A stretch of DNA of 64,000 nucleotides, taken from the NCBI GenBank assembly GCA_023374045.1, contig CM041783.1, positions 124,745,503 to 124,809,502 on the forward strand, given 5' to 3'. Origin of the DNA: Limonium bicolor (Eukaryota > Streptophyta > Magnoliopsida > Caryophyllales > Plumbaginaceae). Below, in pieces: positions 13,641 through 27,137 of the stretch; position 1 is the first letter of the stretch; each line of letters starts with the position of its first letter. The notes under the pieces are model-generated. The model was not told the origin of the DNA, searched no databases, and worked only from the letters and a program-made list of their open reading frames with translations. The position numbers and the translations under genes were made by a program.

Positions 13641-16600
13641 TTATTCCTATTCATGCCTCCACACTTGGTTCTGTACAAGTATTCCTTCATTTGTACGACC
13701 TTACATTTCCTATGCCTCGGTCCTTATAGCGTTATAAGTCTCTTTCCACTACTACCACAATTAACATTCTCCCAAATTCCTAGCTATCCCACTCGATCGT
13801 TACTGCACAAGTGCAATACCAAAACACTCAGTCATACAGAGTGCAGAGGCGTAAACTCTTGGCAGTAAATCTCTTATGGGATTGCAATAGGAATGAACAC
13901 TGTGTTTCACTGAGATGCTTATCTCAGAACACTGGCTACTAATTTACTGACTAGTTTATTTGTTATCACTTTCCATTGTATCTCCACTGAGTTTAACTCA
14001 TAATTCTGCTTATTTGTCATACTTCTTTTAACCATACTTATACAACGGTCGCTTATTGCGCACCGCATTCTTACTTCTTGTACAACACTAACTTACATGG
14101 CATCCACTCTCATATTAGCTTCTGCTCATGTCTCATTCGTAATTTTTGTTCGTCATTCATTTGGATGACTACTGAATACACTATTTCCTCAAGTCTTTAT
14201 GCTCCTTGAGCGTTTTTCACTCTACATTTAGCATCCCACACCTATGGTGGTTGCTATTAGACTTATTACTCTCCCGGTCTCCACAACTGGTACAAACACT
14301 TCTTTCCATATTATTCTTATTCAAATCACTCTGGGTAATAACAACATGGGCAATCGTTAACATATTTCTTGAACTTGGTTCACATAACTACCGCTCCCGC
14401 GGTTTCACAATATCGAGAGGTATCCCTACTCTTAAAGCAGTGGTTCGTTCTCCGCTCTATTTACTTGTATAACATTAATTCCTGTAATCGATCAAATTTA
14501 CATAACACATTTGCTTGTGGCTTATAAGCCTCACTGCCTCGAGCTCTGCTCATTATAGGTTGTTCTCACAAATTTTACTTCTCCGTACACCCTCACATGG
14601 TTTGGAGGTTGTATTGGGCTCCCTGACAAGGTTGTTGCATCATGCTCCCTTATATGGGATGCCCCTTAAGAATGTCCATTTACCTCGTGACGACTTATGC
14701 TTAAACTGGGTATTAGTTTCAACTCTTGTGTTTCTGTCACGACATTTCGTTCAACCATTGTTGACCCAAATACTCTTCAGGACCGCTCCTGGGTGTTACT
14801 GGGTTATGCCATTACATCTGGCTTGTACTTGTGGGTACGTTTAGTTAACTACCTCGCTTTGCGTTCTTTACTGGTTTACTATCCTCTTCTATGAAGATCG
14901 ATATTCCCTGGTAGCCCAGGTGATCATTCCGGGAGTTTCATCCCATTCATTGCACATTAACATGTCCATATTAGGCATCTGCCTTACCATGTATAGGGGG
15001 TATCCGTTCCAGCTATCGTGTTTTATCCCTCGTGACACTTGAGACATATGCTATGTCTTTACATAATAGTTAGTGCACTTCGTATCCCCTGACTCTTAAA
15101 CATTTCCTTAAGATGGGTTCACTAATTCCTTTAGTCCTGTTAACTTAACTAGGTTCTTTCACTTCAATCATTCGATGGTAATTCGTTGTTCTTGTTGGTC
15201 TTTTACTGCTGACCGTAGTACGGAGTCGACTACTTCCCGTGTTCCGGACTCTACTCGTATACATATATGGGGTACCCTACTGATACATTGCTACTTACCC
15301 GACTAACCCATAAGATGGTATGTCTGGCCCACAAGCTCCTATCGGAGTGCAGTCGTCCCACATTTCAGTTAGTATACTCGTAGTGTCCGTCACACGCCTA
15401 GGTGAAGTATTCTGTTGTCAACTCCCCTTATCTCGTCCGATGATGATGCACCTTGGTGCTCTCTGAACTCAATTAAGGGGAAATTTATCCACTGTTGTGT
15501 TTAGTATGAACTCAATCCATTCCCTCGGGTTATCCGATTCCCGTCTGCGTATAACTTACCTACTGCGTGGCGCTGAGGCCGGTGTAGGTCTTCTGGTTTC
15601 GTTTTAAAGAGAATCTGAAGTTAGTGAGAAAATTTGAGCTTAAAAGAAGGTTTGAAATGAACATGATTTGGAAGAAAATTTAGGTGTGAAAACGGTTTGA
15701 AATAAATCTGGGTTTAAAAAAAACTGGGTTTAATAGAAAATTCTTCATGGTATTTAAAATGTCTTCATGCTTTGACCAAGTCTAGCCTCCCACTGACTGG
15801 TATATCTTCACATACAATGGTTAGGTCACTGAGCCCTCCCAGGTTTCACTCTTCAAATTCTTGGATTCTTGATTCCATAATCACTTCCTTCAACAATACA
15901 GTACCTTGGTAGGTACTTTATAGTCATTAAAACTTTCCCGAATAGCCCCGTTATAGCAGCACTTGCAATAGCAAGTGCGCCATGCTGGCTGGCTATCGGT
16001 TCAACATGTGCTGGTTGCGATACTACTTTTATCACTACCGTATTTGGTAGCCTTGTTGGCTCTTCCTTTGACCTTACAGTTTTGATAATAGAACATTCGA
16101 GCGACTCCCAATGGTCTTGACATGGTAGTCGTTAACTAGGGTGACTCTCCGTTCACTTAACTCTGTGTTCTTCCTTAATGTTCGTCCCCACACATTTGCC
16201 GTGGTTACCGAGACTTGATTCTTGTTTAGGTACTACGTCGTAGTCCTATTGAAGTATGTTTCACTCATATTCCCATCGTGGTCTAAACCATGATAATCGA
16301 GTATTACAGCCTCTTTGGCGATGTACGTTTGGAATCATCCAACCTTGACTAGTTCCTTAGTCGGTTACTATCCCATTGTCGGTATTATTTAACAATTGTG
16401 GTTCCGTAGACATGTGTCTCGGGTTTGTTGCCCCTCCATTGTCCGCTTTTGTGCACAGTTAGTGCTTCCTTTCTTGTTGGCTGGGTTTCCTCGACTGCTA
16501 GGCATGTCGACCCAGGTCGCCGGAAATTTCAGTCTCTTGTAGATAGGATTCTTAATCTTCCGCTATTAAGTGCGGGTAAGGGTGTTCAACCAGGTTCCGT

Positions 16601-16921
16601 CTCTGGGATTCTCAGTTCTTGGAATCTACCGTATGATAGGTTTTGGTTCTTACAGAAATAATTCATAACAACCAGGTCAGGTTGTTCCCGAGTATGAGAG
16701 GACTTTCCATCTCTCTGGCGTTGTTTCCTAGGTTATAAAACAGGGACTGTGGAGGGTGGGAAGGAGGTTGTAGGTTTCCAGTACATACTGGTAATTCCTA
16801 ACTAGCGTATCTCTCACGCTATCACTCAACCCTTAACCCAAAGTACTAAAATCCTAACTCGGTACTTCCTAAGCTCGGTAATTCAGTCATCAGAGCGATA
16901 CTTCGCTCTGATACCACTTTT
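13641..16921 (-). mobile_element. Truncated internal region of LARD-like element B
   Basis: This is homologous to the primer-site side of element A (about 4510-9156, minus the insertion), clearly diverged but collinear. It ends at an initiator-Met primer binding site. The other half of the body and the 3' LTR are missing: the left edge is a sharp join to the broken LTR of A at 13640/13641. No protein motif is seen in either strand. Confidence 0.7.
16905..16916 (-). other. Primer binding site of element B (tRNA-iMet)
   Basis: TGGTATCAGAGC on the minus strand, five bases from the LTR edge at 16922, in the same perfect hairpin as in element A. Confidence 0.88.
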
Positions 16922-19900
16922 TGTAACACCCCTACTAATAACACCACACTTAACCATTGATCGCAGCGGAAATCACATCATAAACACTGACTATTTCAAT
17001 GGGTGTTACACGCCGTTAGCCACCCACGTGGCTAACAAGGCTATTACTTACACAACGTACCGGTCTGATGGACAAGATTACCGAGCATTACACTTTACAT
17101 TTACAAGTCCATTATAAACTGAATACAAATACATCTACAATCCAAACTGTACCGAGTCTAATACATTCCATCATCGATATCACGCTAAACTAAATAACCA
17201 CCCATACATAAACAGTTACCCCGTCCTACTCTCGAACGGCTACCAGCTTCATTGTACCTGAAAAGTATGGGGGCCCCCAAAGGGGGTCAGCACCTTTGCT
17301 GGTATGGTAATGCTGCAGCCCCGCATGCTACCGGGCCACGCACAACTAATTGTCGAGTGAGCATGTAGTTTATTTTATTATAGCATGCAAGAAAACAATA
17401 AACACATAACACGCTTATAAGCATACACAACCGACTAATGGGTTACAACCAGCAAAGTCAACACATCATCACTTGTTAGATTATGTACACTTTACTTAAG
17501 GTGTGTCGGATTAAATATGGGTCCGCACACCAACACACATAACATTACATAGATGTGTCGGTGTTAATATAGACCCGAGCACACCAATACACATAACATT
17601 ACATAGATGTGTCGGTATTAATATAACCCGATCACACCAATACACAATTTCCCCCTAGCTCCAATAGTGATGAGATAGGTAAGCCTTGGTTAAGCTTGTG
17701 GGCGGTTGCAATCCAAGGAAGGAAAGCAACCTTAACATAACATTAGTCCCCCTAGCCCCGAATAATAATGCGGTAGGTAAGCTTTGGTTAAGCTAGTGGG
17801 TGATTGTAATCCAAGAAGGAAAAACAACCATAACATAACAGAGTGGGAGTTAATTCAAATATATACATCAACTCCCAAACAACACGCGCGACCGGAACGA
17901 CCGGATTCCTCACCCCCCATAATATATACATATTAGTTAGTAGTTCCTTTATGGAACTTATCACAACATGACACCATAAGGTATTATAAACTTGGTTAGT
18001 CACACACATGGGAGGTAACCTCCCATTCGACAAACATGGACAACAACATTCGTTAAACAACGATACATTAACAAGGCAACACACAACACACATAACCACA
18101 ATATACAACTAAAGCATGGATAGCCGTAGTTAGAACGTTCTCGTGGGTTGGGACGTTTAATCTGAATACCGATCTCTTATGTGATCCTAGAGTCGGTTAG
18201 CTACGGTTTAACACATAATTAAGGTTAAACGGTGTTGGAATTATTTGCGCCCCACTAATGAATTACTGTAAACTCATTTCATGCTTTATCTTGCAAGGTG
18301 GCAAACACACAAAAAACAAGTTGGCATACAAGCCGGTGTAACCCGGTAGGACACAGGTTGCAAGAAAACCATACCTTACACCATGGGTTATCTACCTTGT
18401 TCCCGAGGATTTACTCCAACGCATCAACTCACGCTCCCCAGGTAGTTTCCGAAACAACTGGTATTATTATTAAAACGTTTTATTAACAACAAGATCTTAC
18501 TGTATGTAAACTTCTATTACTCCCGTACTTACCCCGTTATCCCGTTATTTCGGTTTAACTTTGTGTACTTAAACTCACAATTTTTCTCACATCAAGGTAA
18601 CACTTGTTTACACTTTTTAAGGCCTTTACATGTCACCAAACAAAGCCTAAACATCATCTAAAACCATTACCATTCAATCCCCCATCATTAGGAGGCTTAA
18701 AACAATTTTTTTCTTCTTCTCTGGTCTGGACCGCCCCTCTGGGGCGGTCCCAGGGGCGGTCCACAACAGAAGCTACACGGTTTTTTTTCTTCTCTTCTCT
18801 GCACTGGACCTCCCCACAGGGCGGTCCCTAGGGGCGGCCCAGAACAGACCCCATTTTAAAAACGGTTTTTCTACACATTTTGAACTCCAAATTCACCCCA
18901 ATTTTTTCCACTTATTCCACAATCTTTCCACATGTTTCCTACATGTTTAAACACCTTAAAACATGCATTAAACCTCTCCAAATCTTTGGTTTAATCCACC
19001 ACCCAATTCTTGCTCAAATTCAACAAATCCAAATTCTCACACTTTGCATTTCTACACTCTTTTGCATTTCTTACTTCTTCTTGCTTGTTTCTACCTCCCA
19101 TCAAACTTACCAAATCCATCAATGAGCAATACCAATCATTCCTACATAAACACACTTCTAAAACCCACATTCACTCCATGTTTCACAAGTTACAAACACC
19201 AACTCTTTTTCTTGAAATTCCAAGTTGCCAAGCATCATTATGCTACAGATTTTGCACTCTCTTATCTCCATTCACCATGTACCATTATAAGGCTATTAAA
19301 CCACTCTACTCAACACTACAAACACGTAAGTCCTCCCATTCACCAAGCCATCATCAAAACACTCATTTCCTACCAAAATTTCGCCATAACCTCCCCTTAA
19401 TTTTAACATGTTCTCACACATTACTTAGCTCACCAAAGCACCCCAACCATCAACTCATTCAAGGCACTATCCCACACATCAATTCCATCATTTTAACAAC
19501 GATCACCTCAATGTACATAACTTTAAAAGCTTGGCTCTTAGGCCCTTGAACAACATTAAATTTAAACACTGAATTTCCTCATAATAATAGCAACACCTGC
19601 ACTACACTCAACATTTATAATTGCACCAAAACAACAAAATTTCCTTAAAACACCACATAAGCTTGTGGAGTTATTTATCTTGGATTTTCTTCCAAAACTT
19701 TCCCATCCCAAGTTCTACAATAATCAAAATAAGCATTAAGGTGAGTTTATTACCTTAATCTCACAATTCCTTCTTTTCTTTTCCAACCTTCACCTTCTCT
19801 CTCTTGCCCAAATCGGCCAAATGGGGGATGGAGTTGTCAAACTCCATCCCAACACCCAAATTACACAAGAAGGGTATAATTACACTTCTAAGCCTTCGGA

Positions 19901-21074
19901 ATACATTAATTCAATGAAAGACTTAAATTGTCATGAGTTAGGGTTTACCTTTGGAGCTTTTTAAGAGGGGTTTTCACCCTTGAATCAAGAAGGGGATTCC
20001 ACCACCATTGGAGAGTTGAAATGAAGCTCAAAAACAAGGAGAAAAACAAGGTATCAAAGAGGGTAAAATCGGCCAACACCATGAGTGGAGAAAAATGAGG
20101 TTTTCCTTGGAGATTTTTACTTAGGAGAGAGAGAGGAGACTCCAAGCTTCAATTTGATGTCATTTTCTCTTCAAATGGGAAAAACCCATGGAGATGAAGT
20201 TCATCCTTTTGAAATTCCGAAAAGAGAGGAAGATAGAGGATGATGAGAGGATGAAGAATATATTTATTTTAGTGATTCGAGCTTTAATGGAGCTTGTACA
20301 AGGGAGAGAAGATGAAACCATGGATGGTTGGTGGAGGAGTTGCAAAGCGACAGAAACAGAAGGAGGAGAAAAAAATCGCTGGAGGAAGAAGGAAGAGGAA
20401 AGAGAGGGGAAAAAAGAGAAATAAAGGAGGAGAGAGAGTGTGGGTGGGGGTATAAGTTACTTTTTTGTTTTATTGCTTTTTGACTTATTTAACTAGCTAA
20501 CTAGTCAAGAGTGTGAGAGAGAGCTAATTAACATATTAAAACCGGCCCCCTTACAGTAACACATGCTGGAGCGTTTTTCATTTTTTTACAGAAACGCTCG
20601 TTTATTTACCCGGTTTAGCACTATTCACTAACCGGGCCTGTTTTCTGGAATTTTCTCGTTTCTTAAATTTTAATGGTTATTATACTCCCATTAGTATTTG
20701 TTTATAGTTATTTAATGAACTATAATTTTTACGGGTTCGTTTGACCACTTAAAGTCACGTTTTTGGGTTTTCTCAAAAAACGCGCTTTAAGACTCCGTTA
20801 GCGTTTTAATGCATTATTTGGATCCGTTTTCTTCGGGAATTTTTCCCACATGTTCTTAGTGTGTATTTAGGGTATAAAAATATATTTATAACCCCAGTTA
20901 AGGTTATATACCTCCTAAAATAATTAATTACGTGTTTCGCGTTTTGTGACTTTCACGCATTTTCTCCATCTTTTTGGTTTTTTTATTTCTTCACCAATGA
21001 TCTTAAGGACTTATTTAGCCTTAGAAAATCATAATTACATAATTAATTAACAGGTTAAGGTTTGGGGTATTTCA
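16922..21074 (-). mobile_element. 5' LTR of element B
   Basis: The 4.15 kb LTR runs from TGTAACACCCC to GGGGTATTTCA on the plus strand. It shares ordered blocks with LTR A: GCAGCGGAA near the U5 end, GCTCAGCAC..TTTGCTGGTATGG with CCGGGCCACGCACAACTAATTGTCG, the CATACAAGCCGGTGTAA block (about 18320) and CTTGGCTCTTAGGCCCTTGAA (about 19530). Elsewhere it is well diverged, so it is a separate subfamily. It carries tandem repeats at 17503-17650 (three units of about 54 bp) and 17651-17840 (two units of about 97 bp), and a GC-rich inverted motif at 18723-18855 built on GGACCGCCCC/GGGGCGGTCC. ORFs of 118-179 codons around 19010-19549 are low-complexity and unlike proteins. Confidence 0.85.
17503..17840. 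repeat. Two minisatellites in LTR B
   Basis: The first has three units of about 54 bp around GATGTGTCGGTNTTAATAT and ACACCAATACACATAACATT. The second has two units of about 97 bp beginning CCCCCTAGC and containing TAGGTAAGC and AATCCAAG. Both lie just after the conserved CCGGGCCACGCAC block, where other LTRs in the window carry unrelated repeats. Confidence 0.75.
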
Positions 21075-24000
21075 CATTATATATTATTATATAGTATTAT
21101 GAATTTAATAATAAGATTTATAAGTCAATAAATCTTGGGAAAATTTCTAAACACTCCAAGTATATTATAAAGATTTTAGAAAGAGTTGGAACATTGTTTT
21201 GAAATAAAAGTCAAAATAAAATTATAGAAACCTTAAAGCTTATTAAGCCTTGCTAGGGTTGACTTTTTGAGAATGGTCAAACTAGCACATGAAACCTATA
21301 CCAATAAATAAGTTATGGAAAACCATGAAGATCGATAAAAAGAACGTCAAAAACGGATCATCCTAGCCAAAGTTATGCTAGATTGAAGTTTAGAGTCAAA
21401 ACTTTGAGATCTGCCACGTGTCAGTCAATCACAGGCCGCCCAACACTTAGTCGATTTTCTCCTTGTTTTTCGCCAACAGAAATCAGTTTGTTGCCCTATC
21501 TTGTGACCTCCAAACTTTCTCCTCGTTTGTAATTTTTGAGTGCGTCTTTTGCATTCTCTTCTCCTTAATCTCCTCTTTCCAACCATAACTCATACATCTT
21601 CTAGCTCATCCTACATCGACGGAATATTGATCCAAAGTTGCCACCTTGCGAATTCGTAACCCAGAATTCTGGTTTTCTCTGAAATCAGGTAAACTTCGTC
21701 TTGCCATAACTTCTTCGTTTCTCAGCCAAATTTCGTGTTCTTTAGCTATTTTAGAAGAGCTCTAATCCCTCTACAACTTTCATGTTGATGACTAAGGCTG
21801 ATTCGTAATAGTTTGGAAGCGCTAGTCGTCTAAAGTTCCCTACTCGATCAAGTCGGGTTTTTGCCCAGAATTCTTCCAGAAACGACATGGTAACCTCAGA
21901 TCTTTGTGGATCTGTAACTTTCTCCCTAGCTATTCGTTTTCCATGATTCTTCCACCAATGTTTAGAGTTACATGTCTACTTTAAAATTACGTAGGTTTTA
22001 TGGATTGAATCTCTCTCAGCTAGCACGAGTTGATCCGTGAAGTAGGCTACTTGAACTGCTCATAAAATAATGACTTTTCTGGAAATCGAATTCGATTTTG
22101 CTTGCCGGCGCTTCTCTGGTAAGTTTCTGATCAATTCCTCCAACAATGTTGTTCGATTTGTCATTCTCGAACTAACCCCCCCAACCAATTTAACCTATAG
22201 TGCATCATACAGAGAATTTGTGGAAATTCGAATTTCTAAACCGTATGAACCCTAACCTCGAAATTGAATTCGAAAACCATCGTATACTGCATTATATTGG
22301 GGAAATTGGTCTCATTAGAACCATAATTTAATTTCGAAACCATAGAAACAAGAATCACTTGATTTCGTTCTGTAGATTGGGAGATATTGTCGATTTAGTA
22401 CTCGACTTCGATTTTGGATTTGATGAAGAACTGGGGCTTCAGCGTCCGTCCGATCTGGACTTAAGGAAATGGACGGCCAAGATTAGATCGTGGATAATAA
22501 AGATGTTTTAAGTTTATAATGTTTCAGAATTTAACTCTAACTTGTTGAATTAATTTAAATACCTCCCCGAAGGTATTTTGACTTGAAATTTTAACCATAG
22601 ATTCCTTATTAAATCTAGTTTATTTTGATGTAAATTAATAAGGTTTTGTAGTTTTTAAACATAAGTTATGATTTTTGCAAATTACGGGTTTTCTGGAATT
22701 ATTTGGCTAATTTAAAAAGATATTTTTATGAAATAAAATTTTTATAATATGTCTAAAATGTTATAGTTACTGTATATTAAATTTGGGAATTTTTGGGCAA
22801 TGGTAAATAGTTTTAAAAATTGTGTTTGTGAGTTTTTCATAAGAATAACTTATAATATATGGTTTTTAATGTAACCAAAAATTAAAGTATGGTTTGTTAA
22901 TAAACTTTTTAAGCTGGGAAAAATGTGGAACACTAAATTAACATTTTATAACAGTAAGTTATAAATGTTTTGGTATTAGCTTTTAAGAGAAGTGGAATTA
23001 TTTACATATATGTATATATACTTATTTAAGTAGAAACTTATGTAAATCAAGGAATTTAATTATTTTTACGTTTTATTTATTATACTATGGGAGTTAATAT
23101 TTTTAATTAAACTAAGGGAAATGTTATATTTACACATATATAGAAAGGAAATAAAATAGTAACTTAGGGTAAAACAGGGAGCTAATAAATTAACACTTGT
23201 ATTAACTAAATAGTATAAGAGCTAGTATCCTAAGATATAGTAAAGAAATACTTTGTGAAACATACATGGGATGCAGATAAATGTTGAGGTAATAAGATAA
23301 TTTAAATATAATAAGCTACATAGGGTATGTATTAATTAAATTTTAATACAGTATACGTATATATGTATTAAATAAATAAAGGGAAACACTTTATTTTATA
23401 AACCGTATATCGGTTGTAGTTATGCCTAAAAGTTATTAAACATAATTAAATAAAATAAAACTACATAAATAATGTTTTGAACAAATCCTAGTATATATAA
23501 ATATATTATATACACATTAAACATAATAAAATTAAATACCTTATAGGAAATATACAAGGAATTAATAAGTTAAACTAAACCTCTACATAATATTAATAGG
23601 AGAATATTATATGAGGTGGTATTAAATTATAGTTATGTATTAGGCTTAAGAGTTACCTTTGAATTTCCAAGGTTTATATATAACCATAGTAAAATACATG
23701 TATAGTATTTGTCAATGACCAGGATGTAAATCTTAAATTGGGATTAAGTAATTAATAAGTTAAAACTTAGGAAAAATTGTGATTTCATAAAATGTTGTAC
23801 AAATAGATCTTATTCTATAATTAATGATAAACAAATGTAATACGTTTACATCTAAATGTTCTTAATATATAAACAATAATAAAATAAATAAAATACTTTT
23901 ACATCTAAATGTGAGGTGGATTAGTAAGTCTACATTTAATCATTTCTTAAATTTATGGTATTGGAATATAACTGTTTTAAGATAAAATCATTAAAAGGGT

Positions 24001-26641
24001 TATGATATAAAACTATATTAAACTATGATTTGGAAATTTATCTAAATAATAATCCTTAAGTTTCTTGGCATTAGATAAGCCATATGAAATACATTTATAA
24101 CATTTATTACCAATACTTAGGATGTGAGTTTACAATTAAGTGAGGTATTTAGTAGTTAGAATTTATAGAAGGTTTATAAATAGGAATTTGATACTTAAAA
24201 CCTTTGAACCTTTTATTAGATAAAACTAGGTTACATAAGATATTATATTGATATACTTTACGGTAATGGGAAATAATGATAGGTTATTTGAATATAAAAT
24301 ATGAGAATTTTCATATAATTAACAATTTCGCTTACGAACCAGAATTTAATTCTTTGATAAATTCTACTCTATGTAGATATATTGTCCATCCTAAATACAA
24401 TAAAGGAAATTAATTTATTACGTATTCCTTTGAAACCTTAGGTTTTGTAAAACAATTTAAAACGTATTTAAGGCTTAAGTTTATTGAAGTTTAGTACAAA
24501 AGGGTTATACATAGTCTATAGAGTGTATGTGTGTAAAAATAAAACATTTAGGAGATTAAATGTAAGTAAGGATACATAAAAGGTTATACTAAACACCTTA
24601 TTGTATAGGTAATAATAAAACGTATAATATACTTTGTGAATACTAAATGTAAGATTAATTCGTTAAATCTAAGTTAACTATAGTATAGTTATTCAGGATG
24701 AGAAGCAATTTAACATCTTATGACAAGTTTATTAGATGGTTGTAATAAAAAGTCTTTCTGAACTAAAGATAAGATAAATGAGTTAGTAACTCAATTAGGT
24801 TATAATAAAATGCGTCTACAACACTATGGTTCCAATGTACAAGATGTAGATCTTAATTAAGTTAAGGGGAAGACTTAATCTCAATTGATTATCTAGTAGG
24901 TATTGTTTAAATACATAATCTTTACATTGTGAGATAATAGTATAGTATTCTGAGATCAGTCCATCATAGGTCATAATACAATGTTTATTCTAAATTAAGA
25001 ATAAAGGTATTGAGCTTAAGATTATTATTGAAATTCTTAGATTTAATTATATAATATAAACACATTTATGTTATAAAGGTCTCAAAAATCTTGAATGTGA
25101 GGATTGTGGTTAAATATGAATAAAGTGGATAGGAGTGGACAGTTAGCAGGTGTTAATAAAATGCATTCCTTGATCCTACAACCTTGGGCTATACAACCTT
25201 CTAAAATAAGTCAAAGGTTATACATAACATTTAAGCGAGGGCTTATAAGATAATTGAGATTTGGAAATAAGAGAGAGGAATTTATTTAAGTTTTACCTAG
25301 GGTACGGGTTATTGATAGTAAGTTATCTTCAATGTTCCTCAGAGAATTGTTGAATGTTTGCACGAGTTTACTAGAACTGCTACAGCGTTGACCAGGTACG
25401 ATTTCTCGTACTCAGATACTTTTGCTAATGGGCTTTATGGAATGTTTTGGAAAACGCTAACTGGGTTTGTATGGATTTCAAAAGGAAACTGTGTGTATGA
25501 CTAACTCATCTTGTGTGACTAACTGAGCCTTAAATGTGAAACTCACTTGGGTATTGGTTCCTTATATTTGGTTGTTCCATTAGACATTGGCTGCTTAGGG
25601 TTTACGCTTCTGCACTCTGTAGGACTGAGTGTTTTGGTATTGCTCTGGGTAGTTAGTGGTCTGGTGGGAATTTGGAAAAGGTCAATTCTGGTAAAATTTT
25701 TTTTGACTCTGGATATCGTTTCATCCATGAGCTGGTTCTTGAGGTTTCGACGCGCGTCTTCAATGGTAACAGCAGGGGGCTGTATATCCCTCGCCCATAG
25801 GGGCATTGATATTTAACAGTAGGGGGCTGTATATCCCTCGCCCATAGGGGCATTGATATTTAACAGTAGGGGGCTGTATATCCCTCGCCCATAGGGGCAT
25901 TGATATTTAACAGCAGGGGGTGTATATCCCTCGTCCACCAGGACATTTTTAATATGACAGCAGGGGGCTGTATATCCCTCGTCCATACGGACATTTATAT
26001 CTGGCGATGGGGGCCATCTCTCCCAATTGGTATTATTCCACTCTTGAGTTATTGGTTCTTGGATCTATCTTATTATTCCTAGTCCTTTGTGACTATCTGA
26101 GTCTTCCTACTCCTAACGGGAATTGGGTTTAACTAAGGCAATGGATGTTCACTAACACATGATGTGGTTTTGTTTCACTAACCTTACTTTTATGTTATTA
26201 ACCTTTATTCTTATCTTGATATCTTGATTTGGTGATTTGTGAAATGTCTTGCTCCTCTGTGTGGTTTAAGTGATTGCTTTCAAGCTAATATTTATTTAAG
26301 AGTTGTTTTATAAGTTTGTTTTTGGAGAATTGTACCAGTTCCATTCCAGGGAACTGACTCACCCCTCCCTGGGTGGGCTGCTTGGTTTCATCTTGCAGGT
26401 ACAAATTGATTTACAGGTGGCCACGAAGAGCATGAGTGATTGGGATGGGATTAGGTTTATGGAGAGTGAATGTATTTTATTACTGTTATGTTATGTTAAG
26501 TTTTCTCGAAGTTCAGACCGTAACTTAGTTAATTGTAATGGTTGTAGTTGGTGAGGTTGGTACCGGGTGTTTGGAGCCCGATGGTCTGTAGCACCTTTAG
26601 TTTATTTTCCGCTGTTGTTTTATTATTATAGGGGTGTTACA
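21075..26641 (+). mobile_element. LTR of family C, plus orientation (outer 5' tip missing)
   Basis: It ends in GGGGTGTTACA, and its sequence is the reverse complement of the family C LTRs at 29077-39938 and 31683-37080. The first roughly 170 bases of the LTR, including TGAAATACCCC, are absent where element B adjoins. It is AT-rich in the middle (22500-25300). No primer binding site follows at 26642, so it is a solo or truncated LTR. A conserved segment at 26310-26480 contains the inverted sequence CCAGTTCC-attcca-GGGAACTG. Small ORFs here are not protein-like. Confidence 0.82.
25769..26003. repeat. 47-bp minisatellite in plus-oriented LTR C (5 units)
   Basis: Five units with a regular 47-bp period (cores at 25774, 25821, 25868, 25915 and 25962). 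Each contains AGGGGGCTGTATATCCCTCG and a CCCATAGGGG-type inverted piece. The minus-strand copy has about three units at 29718-29862, and the inner copy has two shorter diverged units at 32319-32401. Confidence 0.9.
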
Positions 26642-26801
26642 CATACCATCACTTGTGGCAGAGTCTTTACACTTTTGTATCTTATCAACCTAAATCCATC
26701 CATGAGTATTAAATCCCACCGTTGAACATGTTTTAATATGTAATTTATTGAAACTTTTGGCAGCATCTCCCTACAGTTCTTCAAATGCACGATATTATGA
26801 T
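26642..26801. other. Unassigned spacer
   Basis: These 160 bp lie between the end of LTR C and the start of LTR D. They match no other segment in the window that I can see and hold no ORF or motif. Confidence 0.5.
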
Positions 26802-27137
26802 TGTAACACCCCAACTTAACTAATTGTGGTTGTCACAAAACATACCCATTCATATAGCAATATCGCAGCGGAATTATACGCAATACCCAGAACCTTGCCA
26901 TGGTCCGACATACTAGAATATACCGAACTTAATATTTACAACACTTATCCAAAAATGCCAACCGAGTATCAAGCCAACATAGTTTACATCAAACTCTAAT
27001 ATCATCTACGGGTGTATAGGCACAACCCGGATACAAAAGTATTACCATCCTAAGTCTACCCGCTCTTACTCTCGAGGTGGGTCTTCTGAGGCCTCTTTCC
27101 TGCAAAATTAATATGGATGCCCCGAGGGGCTCAGCAC

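Noticed and set aside
19010..19549. Overlapping ORFs of 118 and 179 codons in two frames, seeming like a gene
   Set aside because: They lie in LTR B and are rich in Ser, Thr, His and Leu from CA- and T-rich DNA. Both frames are open equally and no domain is seen.
22070..22255. A short gene in 21400-22500, where composition is more balanced
   Set aside because: The same stretch recurs in reverse in the family C LTRs (about 35500-36600 and 38300-39400) with indels that break any frame, so it is LTR sequence.
25769..26003. Possible CRISPR-like array because of regular 47-bp spacing
   Set aside because: Units repeat over their full length with no unique spacers, and the DNA is a plant LTR. It is a minisatellite.
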